Shown here: positions 58,298-64,000 of the stretch, piece after piece
Numbering within the stretch: position 1 is the stretch's first letter
Layout: the number at the start of each line of letters is the position of its first letter
Assembly: GCA_028713915.1 (NCBI GenBank)
Contig: JAQTNK010000016.1
Coordinates: 1 to 64,000 of the forward strand
From: Rhodocyclaceae bacterium
GTDB taxonomy: Bacteria > Pseudomonadota > Gammaproteobacteria > Burkholderiales > Rhodocyclaceae
Direction of reading: 5' to 3'
DNA: 64,000 nucleotides
The notes under the pieces: model-generated
The model's database searches: none
What the model saw: only the letters and a program-made list of their open reading frames with translations
Told to the model about the DNA's origin: nothing
Translations under genes and position numbers: made by a program

Positions 58298-58348
58298 GCG
58301 CCGTTCCCCCAATACAAAACAAATGGATGATGCGTGGCTCGACTGCCA

Positions 58349-59260
58349 TTACTGCTTTTGCACATTGATGTAGTTCTTCACGTCCGGCTCCGGCTTGTCG
58401 AGACCGAACTGATAGCCGAGCGAAACGTAGTGGTAGCGGGCGCCGGCATGGTCTTCATGAACGGCGAAGCCGAAGTTGTATACGTTGCCGGGGACGATGT
58501 TGTGGTCGCCCTTGCCCTTGCCGGCGAGTTCGCGCTCGAAGACGACGACCCACTTGTCGCCCTGCTTCTTGCCTTCGGCCTTGAGAAGGCTCTTGCCGCC
58601 ATCCATGTGACGCTCGGTATCGACGTAGCCGTCGACCGGCTTCTCGCCCTTGCCGCTCCTGAACTGCATCAGGTCCATGTACTTGTCGCTGGCGAGGTCG
58701 GCGCCCTTGATGTACTTGGTCTTCTTGTCGTCCTTGGCATCCTTCATGGTGCGCAGGTCGGTGTGGCAGGTCGCCCAGCAGCCGCCGATCTCGGCGCCAT
58801 CGACCGTGCCGCCGCCGTCGAACATCATGGTCAGCTTGACTTCGTTCTTGGCATCCATCTTCTTGCCGGCGGTGGGCTTCGGGCTTTCCCACTCGTAGCG
58901 GAAATAGATCTTGGAGTCGTCGTGGGCGATCTGCACCGTGGCCGGCACCGAGCCGACCTTGCCGGCGACGGGCGCCGGTTCGAGCACGGACTTGGAACTG
59001 CCGACCGGCTTGCCGGCGACCATCTTGTCGCCGATCTCGTTGGCGTCGCCGTCGTGGCACTTGGCGCAGAAGCGCTTCTTCTTCGTGATGTCGGGAACGG
59101 CGGAATGGTCGGTGACGTTCATCACCCATTCGAGGCCGGCCTGGCCGGGATAGAACAGGGTCACCGTGCGCGGCGCGACCTTGCTCCAGTCCGGTGCCGC
59201 GAAGGCCGCACCGGCCACGAAAACGCCCATTACCGCAACCGCGATCTTCTTCTTTTGCAT
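58349..59260 (-). CDS. EB_dh-type periplasmic cytochrome c
   Basis: 303 residues with a signal peptide (about 1-22). It resembles the heme-binding domain of the ethylbenzene dehydrogenase gamma / cytochrome c-552 group: ATVQIAHDDSKIYFRYEW and a C-terminal GNVYNFGFAVHEDH. Two heme attachment sites: standard CAKCH (65-69) and an unusual CWATCH (161-166; C-x3-C-H), followed by HTDLRTM. So it probably carries one or two c-type hemes plus the domain's own heme b-like site (inference). It lies between the NapC gene and the diheme cytochrome gene. Confidence 0.8.
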   Translation of the reverse strand: MQKKKIAVAVMGVFVAGAAFAAPDWSKVAPRTVTLFYPGQAGLEWVMNVTDHSAVPDITKKKRFCAKCHDGDANEIGDKMVAGKPVGSSKSVLEPAPVAGKVGSVPATVQIAHDDSKIYFRYEWESPKPTAGKKMDAKNEVKLTMMFDGGGTVDGAEIGGCWATCHTDLRTMKDAKDDKKTKYIKGADLASDKYMDLMQFRSGKGEKPVDGYVDTERHMDGGKSLLKAEGKKQGDKWVVVFERELAGKGKGDHNIVPGNVYNFGFAVHEDHAGARYHYVSLGYQFGLDKPEPDVKNYINVQKQ

Positions 59261-59297
59261 TGCCTAGCTCCTCCTACAGCCGCACGCATCGGCGGCA

Positions 59298-59328
59298 TGA
59301 AAAAGGCCGCAGCGTTGGCCGCGGCCGC
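59298..59328 (-). terminator. Rho-independent terminator or attenuator after the NapC gene
   Basis: On the minus strand a stem GGCCGC...GCGGCC (10-base loop) is followed by TTTTT. It lies just after the NapC stop and before the EB_dh-type gene, so it may lower downstream expression or end the NapC transcript. Confidence 0.55.
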
Positions 59329-59332
59329 AATC

Positions 59333-59983
59333 CTAGAGCCCTTCCTTTTCCAGCTCATCGGGGTCCAAGTTCGTGTGCACCGCCTTGTGCGCAATGCCCT
59401 TGTGGCAGTCGATGCAGGTCTTGCCATCGGCGACGGCGTCTTCATGCTTGACCACGGTGCGGCTCTTCTGCTTCGACTTGTCCATGGTGTTGAAGTTGTG
59501 GCAGTTGCGGCACTCCTTCGAATCGGCGTCCTTCATCTTCTTCCAGACGATCTTGGCCATTTCGAGCCGATGCTCTTCGAATTTTTCCGGCGTGTCGACG
59601 AAGCCCGAGAGATGGCTCAGGATGTCTCTCGCCGCCAGCACCTTCATCGTGAACTTGCGGCCGTAGTCGATCGGATTCTTGCTGCTGGCGACGTGGCAGT
59701 CGGCGCAGGCGATGGTCGTGCCGGTGCGGTTGCTGTAATGGACGGTCTTCTTCAGGTCTTCGAACGGAATGGACATCTCATGGCAGGAGATGCAGAAGTC
59801 GGTCCGGTTGGTGAATTCCATGCCGGTATTGAGACCGCCCCAGACGATGATGCCGCCGATGATGCCGATGGCGGAGATGCGCAACATCGAGCACTTCGGC
59901 GGGCGCGTCAAGCGGCGCCACCAGCCGTCCTTGGCTGCGGATGACGCGGTGCCGCCGGAAGAGGATTTCTCGTTTTCTGCCAT
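59333..59983 (-). CDS. NapC/NirT-type membrane tetraheme cytochrome c
   Basis: 216 residues: a short cytoplasmic N-terminus, one membrane helix (about 34-51), then a periplasmic domain with four CxxCH sites (CISCH 64-68, CADCH 93-97, CRNCH 158-162, CIDCH 190-194). These proteins take electrons from quinol and hand them to periplasmic reductases, or the reverse. The head-gene position in the redox cluster suggests it links the cluster to the quinone pool. Ribosome site AGGAAATGA precedes the ATG. A hairpin terminator follows. Confidence 0.92.
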   Translation of the reverse strand: MAENEKSSSGGTASSAAKDGWWRRLTRPPKCSMLRISAIGIIGGIIVWGGLNTGMEFTNRTDFCISCHEMSIPFEDLKKTVHYSNRTGTTIACADCHVASSKNPIDYGRKFTMKVLAARDILSHLSGFVDTPEKFEEHRLEMAKIVWKKMKDADSKECRNCHNFNTMDKSKQKSRTVVKHEDAVADGKTCIDCHKGIAHKAVHTNLDPDELEKEGL

Positions 59984-60349
59984 TTCATTTCCTATGTGTT
60001 GCAACGCCGATTGCGGGCTGGGCCAGCGTGGAAATGAAGAGGCAAAACAATGACGGCAAGATGCGCGAACGGAGCGGGCGCGCGCCACGCTTCCGAACTG
60101 CACAGGTGCGGCAACTACACCGACGCCGCACCTCCTCCTGCCCTGCTTATCTCCTCCGCTGGACCGGCTTGGATTATTGTTTTTGGATATCTATTTGTTA
60201 TTCGGAACCGATTATTGCAGTCCGGTCCCTGGCGAACAAGGCAAAAATTATGATTGTCGGATCAATGCGGTTTTTTCAGCGCATCGTTATATGCTGTATT
60301 GCTGATATGAGCGGAATCCGCTCCTGGCCTGGCATTCGGGGAGTCGTGC
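59984..60349. other. Intergenic region upstream of the NapC-led cluster
   Basis: 366 bases without a convincing gene on either strand. About 60160-60310 is clearly AT-richer than the rest of the window and lies upstream of the NapC gene. It is the natural place for the promoter and operators of the minus-strand cluster, but I could not find a convincing -35/-10 pair or FNR-type palindrome. Confidence 0.6.
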
Positions 60350-60664
60350 TTAACCGACGACGAAGTTGGGAACGTCGATGCGAACGTCACGTTTCAATGC
60401 CGCGGCGCAGCACTGGGCGAAGCGCTGCGCCCATTCGCCGCCAGCGGCGAAGCGCGCTGCGCCAGCGTATTTGGCAACGTCGAGGAGGACGTCGAGGAGA
60501 AGGATTTTTCCTATAGGATTGCGCGGCGCGCATTCGAGCGATTCATATTCCTGGTGCAGCCAGCGGCTCGCTTCCTCGCGCGTCATGTGTTGAACATCCG
60601 GGTCGAGGGATTTGAATTCGAATTCGCTGTTCTGGCCAAATGACACGGTGACGGTGTAGGGCAT
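60350..60664 (-). CDS. Small protein of unknown function
   Basis: 104 residues, no signal peptide. Contains YTVTVSFGQNSEFEFKSLDP, then a charged middle and LLLDVLLDVAKYAGAARFA, suggesting a small alpha/beta fold. A good site (GAGGAGA) precedes the ATG. I do not recognise the family. It is on the same strand as the redox cluster but separated from it by 366 bases, and follows the nucleoside-gate gene after a hairpin. Confidence 0.6.
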   Translation of the reverse strand: MPYTVTVSFGQNSEFEFKSLDPDVQHMTREEASRWLHQEYESLECAPRNPIGKILLLDVLLDVAKYAGAARFAAGGEWAQRFAQCCAAALKRDVRIDVPNFVVG

Positions 60665-60716
60665 TTTGTCTCCTCTCGGGACGGACGTGGCTGAACCAAG
60701 AGTTCGAATCTATCAT

Positions 60717-60745
60717 GCCGCGGCGCCGAACTCTGGTGCCGCGGC
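60717..60745 (-). terminator. 11-bp hairpin after the nucleoside-gate gene
   Basis: GCCGCGGCGCC and GGTGCCGCGGC arms (one G-T pair) with a 7-base loop, about 17 bases beyond the stop of the gate-domain gene (minus). No clear T-run. Confidence 0.5.
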
Positions 60746-60761
60746 GACAATTGGACCCGGC

Positions 60762-61700
60762 CTAGCCGATCAGCGCGTGGCCGAGCGTGCGCACCAGGAT
60801 GCCGACGCCGGCGCCAAGCGCGGCGGGCTTCCAGACGGCGGCGACGCGCCGGCCGGACGAGATCAGCACGGCCACGCCGGGAATGTCGAGCGGGTGAATC
60901 AGGAAGCCGGCGCCCTGATTGAGCATCGCCGGCGTCGCCGTGCCGGCGCGCAGCATTTCGTCCATGACGCCCATCATCGCCGTGCCGCCGGCGAGGTACT
61001 TGGTCAACGTCGGCAGGATCAGCGCCGTGTCGAGATGCAGCGCCGCCATCGTCGGGGCCAGCAGAGGCGTCAACAGGTCGATGGCGCCACCGGCGCGCAG
61101 GGCCGTGACGACGACCAGGGACAGCACCAGCATCGGGATCGCACCGACGGCGATCTTGAAAGCCTCGGCGCCGGCGCGATTGATGACATCCAGCACGCCC
61201 TTGGCCGTTTCCGCCGACGGATGATGCAGGGTCTCGTCGAGCGGCTGCTCGGCGGCATTCAAGCCGCGGCCGAAGCCGTAGTAGGTCGCCGTCGCCGCCG
61301 CCAGGCCGCCGATCAGCGAGAACAGCAGCACCGGCCCGAGGCGCAAGCCCAGCGCCGCCAGCGGAAAGGAGGCGTTGGCCTGCGCCATCGCCATCACCAT
61401 CGCCAGCGTCGCCGCCAGATGGCGGTCCGAGGTGCCGCGCTGGTCCATCATCGCCAGCGTTGCCACCGGCGCCGCGAAGCTGACGAAGTTGATCTGCACG
61501 GCGGCGAACACGCCCAGGCCCGTCAGCCCCAGCGGCCGCAGCACCGGCGCGAGGCGCGCCACCAGCCAGTCGAGCGCGCCTTTCGCTTCCAGCAGGCGCA
61601 TCAGCGAGAGCATCACCACCATCACCGGCAGCAACACGAACAAGGAGAGTTCCACGGCGGAGCGTCCGGCGCGGAGAATGACGTCGATCAGGATATCCAT
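60762..61700 (-). CDS. Nucleoside recognition (Gate) domain membrane protein
   Basis: 312 residues with about eight helices in two similar halves. First-half motif VFAAVQINFVSFAAPVATLAMM and second-half PTLTKYLAGGTAMMGVMDEML resemble the Gate domain of nucleoside-recognition and SpmA/SpmB-type proteins. Transport of a nucleoside or similar small molecule is possible but the substrate is unknown. Follows lrgB by 51 bases on the same strand; could be one operon. Confidence 0.75.
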   Translation of the reverse strand: MDILIDVILRAGRSAVELSLFVLLPVMVVMLSLMRLLEAKGALDWLVARLAPVLRPLGLTGLGVFAAVQINFVSFAAPVATLAMMDQRGTSDRHLAATLAMVMAMAQANASFPLAALGLRLGPVLLFSLIGGLAAATATYYGFGRGLNAAEQPLDETLHHPSAETAKGVLDVINRAGAEAFKIAVGAIPMLVLSLVVVTALRAGGAIDLLTPLLAPTMAALHLDTALILPTLTKYLAGGTAMMGVMDEMLRAGTATPAMLNQGAGFLIHPLDIPGVAVLISSGRRVAAVWKPAALGAGVGILVRTLGHALIG

Positions 61701-61751
61701 GCCGCGATTATATTGCGGCGCAAAAATGGCGCCTGGCCGCCGCCGCGATGC

Positions 61752-62486
61752 TCACGCGCCCATCCACGCCCGCAGCAGCGGCAGCAAGGCCGGCAGCAAC
61801 AACGCCGTCAGCGCGCCGTTCAAGCCCATCGCCAGCGCGGCGAACGCGCCCGCTTCTTCGCTGACCTGGAAGGCGCGCGCCGTGCCGATGCCGTGCGAGG
61901 CGACGCCGATGGCGAAGCCGCGGATGGCGGGATCGTCGATGCGCATGGAATTGAAGAGCCAGCGCGCGCCGACGGCGCCGAGGATGCCGGTGGCAATAAC
62001 GAGCACGGCGGTCAGTGACGGGATGCCGCCGATGCGCTCGGCCACGCCCATGGCGATCGGCGTGGTCACCGACTTGGGCGCCAGCGACAGCAATGTCGGC
62101 GTGCTGGCGCCGCACCACTTGCCGACGGCGATGGCGGTGAGGATCGCCGTGAGGCAGCCGGCGACGAGCCCGGCGGCGACGGGCACGAGCAGGGTGCGCA
62201 CGCGGCGGAATTGCGCGTAGAGCGGAACGGCGAGCGCGACGGTGGCCGGGCCGAGCAGGAAGTGCACGAACTGGGCGCCGGCGAAATAGGTTGGGTAGGA
62301 CGTGCCGGTGAGCGTGAGCAGGGCGACGAGCGCAGTGACGGCGATCAGCACCGGGTTGGCGAGCGGGTTGCAGCCCGCGCGCCGGTAGAGCCAGTAGGCG
62401 CCCTGATAGGCGACGAGCGTGACCGTCAGCCCGAGCAGCGGCGAGGCGGCGAGATAGACCCAGATTTCGGCGAGCTTGGGCGTCAT
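61752..62486 (-). CDS. lrgB: LrgB family membrane protein
   Basis: 244 residues, about seven helices. Conserved FLLGPATVALAVPLY, LAPKSVTTPIAMGVAERIGG and ASHGIGTARAFQVSEEAGAFA, the LrgB signature. First linked to control of murein hydrolases, LrgAB-type proteins also transport pyruvate or glycolate/glycerate in some organisms. The start overlaps the lrgA stop (ATGA), so the two are made together. Confidence 0.93.
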   Translation of the reverse strand: MTPKLAEIWVYLAASPLLGLTVTLVAYQGAYWLYRRAGCNPLANPVLIAVTALVALLTLTGTSYPTYFAGAQFVHFLLGPATVALAVPLYAQFRRVRTLLVPVAAGLVAGCLTAILTAIAVGKWCGASTPTLLSLAPKSVTTPIAMGVAERIGGIPSLTAVLVIATGILGAVGARWLFNSMRIDDPAIRGFAIGVASHGIGTARAFQVSEEAGAFAALAMGLNGALTALLLPALLPLLRAWMGA

Positions 62487-62845
62487 GGCGCATCCGCGGC
62501 CGCTGCGGTGCGCGGCCGCATCAGCAGCTTCATGACCAGCGCCGTGACGGCGAGCGTCGCGGCCGTGCTCGCCAACAGGGCGGCCACCAGCGGCAGCCAC
62601 TCGTCGGCGACGCGATGCAGATGCACCATGATGCCCGTGCCCGCCGGCACGAACAGCAGCGACAGATGCTGCAGCAGGCCGTGGCTGGTGGCTTGCAATT
62701 CGTGGCTGGGGCCGCTCCTCAGCACCAGCGCGGCGAGCAGGAACAGCATGCCCAGCACCGGGCCGGGCACGGGCAGGTCGAGGCCGCGCGCGACGACCTC
62801 GCCGGCAAGCTGGAACAGCAGCAGTTGGGTCAAGGCTTCGAGCAT
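62483..62845 (-). CDS. lrgA: LrgA/CidA family holin-like protein
   Basis: 120 residues, four helices. GLDLPVPGPVLGMLFLLAAL and LLFVPAGTGIMVHLHRV are the LrgA signature. Partner of LrgB, with which it forms a membrane transporter or holin-like pair. It lies just downstream of the malate synthase gene on the same strand, separated by a terminator-like hairpin at 62870-62895. Confidence 0.92.
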   Translation of the reverse strand: MLEALTQLLLFQLAGEVVARGLDLPVPGPVLGMLFLLAALVLRSGPSHELQATSHGLLQHLSLLFVPAGTGIMVHLHRVADEWLPLVAALLASTAATLAVTALVMKLLMRPRTAAAADAP

Positions 62846-62869
62846 GTCTGCCTCCGTGGCCGAACAAAG

Positions 62870-62895
62870 GAAACGGCACCCGCCGGTGCCGTTTC
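62870..62895 (-). terminator. 11-bp hairpin after aceB
   Basis: Arms GAAACGGCACC and GGTGCCGTTTC around a 4-base loop. On the minus strand it is followed by a T-rich stretch (CCTTTGTTCGG). It separates aceB from lrgA. Confidence 0.75.
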
Positions 62896-62922
62896 GCGCG
62901 GATCGCCGCGACGCCTAGGCCA

Positions 62923-64000
62923 TCACTCCATCGCCTCGTAGAGCGGCAGCGTGAGGAACTCCGGGTAGTCGTCGGCGAGCGACATTTCCTCGAAGATCTT
63001 CGCGGCCCGGTCGTAGGTGGCGGTGGGCTCGTGGGCGGCGGCGACGGTGGTTTTCACCTTCGCCAGTTCCTCGGGGATCAGGGCGCGCACCATCTCGGCG
63101 GTGACCTTGCGGCCATCGTCGAGCTTGCCCTTCGGCGACACCACCCACTGCCACACCTGCGAACGGCTGATCTCGGCGGTGGCGGCGTCTTCCATGAGGT
63201 TGTGGATGGGCACGCAGCCGTTGCCGGCGAGCCAGGAGCCGAGGTAGTGGATGCCGACGTTGATGTTGTTGCGTAGGCCGGTTTCGGTGATCGGCTGCTC
63301 GGGCTGAAAGTTGAGCCAGTCCTTCGGACCGTAGCTGTCGGTGCGCTGCTTGTCCCACTGGTTGGGGCGGTCGCCGAGCACCTTGACGAACTCTTCCATG
63401 GCAATCGGCACGAGGCCGGGGTGGGCGACCCAGCCGCCGTCGTAGCCGTCGTTGGCGTCGCGCGTCTTGTCGTGGCGGACGCCGGCGAGCGCCTTCTCGT
63501 TCGCCGCCGCGTCGTTCTTGATCGGAATCAGCGCGGCCATGCCGCCGATGGCCGGCGCGCCGCGCTTGTGGCAGGCTTTGACCAGCGCCAGCGCGTAGCT
63601 GCGCATGAACGGCACTTCCATGGTGATGGCGCCGCGGTTGGCGAGGCAGAAATCCTTGTTGCGCTTGAACTTCTTGATGCAGGAGAAGATGTAGTCCCAG
63701 CGGCCGGCGTTGAGGCCGGCGCTGTGCTCGCGTAGTTCGTAGAGAATCTCCTCGAGTTCGAAGGTGGCGAGGATGGTTTCGATCAACACGGTCGCCTTGA
63801 TGGAGCCGCGCGGTATGCCGATTTCATTTTGCGCCATGACGAAAACGTCGTTCCACAGGCGCGCTTCGAGATGGCTCTCCATCTTCGGCAGGTAGTAGTA
63901 GGGACCGGCGCCGCGGGCGAGCTGTTCCTTGGCGTTGTGGAAGAACGCCAGCGCAAAATCCAGGATGCCGCCGGAGACGCGCTGGCCGTCGACCGTGACG
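62923..64000 (-). CDS. aceB: Malate synthase A, 3' part
   Basis: About 359 residues of the C-terminal part; the N-terminal part lies beyond the window. It condenses glyoxylate with acetyl-CoA in the glyoxylate cycle. Visible: LPKMESHLEARLWNDVF, RGSIKATVLIETILATFE, CHKRGAPAIGGMAALIP, DGGWVAHPGLVPIA, and the catalytic MEDAATAEISRSQVWQW. It ends with GEVSLADDYPEFLTLPLYEAME-like sequence, as expected for form A. Ends 28 bases from the hairpin. An in-frame Met inside (63882) is not the start. Confidence 0.96.
   Translation of the reverse strand, partial: VTVDGQRVSGGILDFALAFFHNAKEQLARGAGPYYYLPKMESHLEARLWNDVFVMAQNEIGIPRGSIKATVLIETILATFELEEILYELREHSAGLNAGRWDYIFSCIKKFKRNKDFCLANRGAITMEVPFMRSYALALVKACHKRGAPAIGGMAALIPIKNDAAANEKALAGVRHDKTRDANDGYDGGWVAHPGLVPIAMEEFVKVLGDRPNQWDKQRTDSYGPKDWLNFQPEQPITETGLRNNINVGIHYLGSWLAGNGCVPIHNLMEDAATAEISRSQVWQWVVSPKGKLDDGRKVTAEMVRALIPEELAKVKTTVAAAHEPTATYDRAAKIFEEMSLADDYPEFLTLPLYEAME

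Noticed and set aside
60262-60290. ATGCG...CGCAT short inverted repeat in the AT-rich gap
   Set aside because: Only five-base arms around a T-run; too weak to call an operator or terminator.

Overview
The window is a high-GC (roughly two thirds G+C), densely coded chromosomal segment. Gene content and order point to a betaproteobacterium, most likely a Rhodocyclales or neighbouring respiratory, possibly denitrifying or sulfur-oxidising, lineage. The reasons are the pcnB-folk-pan gene order, mutL-miaA, rpmB-rpmG beside radC-coaBC-dut, a RegB/RegA-type redox system, heme A synthesis, and a flavocytochrome-c sulfide dehydrogenase-like gene set. The taxonomic call is inference from gene content; there is no rRNA gene to confirm it. 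I saw no tRNA, rRNA, CRISPR array, phage or insertion sequence.

Layout. 1-653 is the 3' part of etfA. 744-5893 holds small accessory genes: a DUF2231 membrane protein, a SufR-like HTH regulator, a possible 38-residue small protein coupled to an FAD/NAD reductase, a PAS-GGDEF-EAL protein, a GFA-family protein and an orphan membrane protein. 6000-11721 carries two overlapping genes for exported caspase-like (peptidase C14) proteins, one with WD40 repeats and one with SH3-like and DUF4384-like parts. 11812-22596 is a respiratory and redox block: a multi-pass membrane protein, a chemoreceptor, a RegB/RegA-like pair, copper delivery genes (PCuAC, TlpA, SCO1), a divergent heme-copper oxidase subunit I-like protein, and heme O and heme A synthases.

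22667-33726 is mostly housekeeping: panD-panC-panB, an anion transporter, folK, pcnB, a spermidine synthase-like membrane protein, a HAD phosphatase, hda, an AI-2E family protein and purM. 34037-40173 is a three-gene signalling cassette: a PAS histidine kinase, a double-receiver protein, and a 1256-residue REC-GAF-PAS-GAF-GGDEF-EAL-REC protein. 40210-54077 is again mainly housekeeping: a PilZ protein, miaA, mutL, a DedA protein, purN, a DUF3108 protein, an RsmB-like methyltransferase, a PLD-like protein, MscS, a desaturase, rpmG, rpmB, radC, coaBC and dut.

54111-59983, read on the minus strand, is the most distinctive metabolic region. In transcription order it runs: NapC/NirT tetraheme protein, EB_dh-type cytochrome c, diheme cytochrome c, FccB-like flavoprotein, a second FccB-like flavoprotein, and a Rieske protein. 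All have export signals or a membrane anchor, so this looks like a periplasmic electron-transfer module around sulfide or another reduced sulfur compound. 60350-64000 has an orphan small protein, a nucleoside-gate protein, LrgB/LrgA, and the 3' part of malate synthase (aceB).

The best candidates for a little-described system are the paired caspase-like proteins and the double-FccB/Rieske/NapC module. The main signalling theme is c-di-GMP breakdown: both EAL proteins keep EAL motifs but have lost the GGDEF signature. A PilZ receptor is also present.
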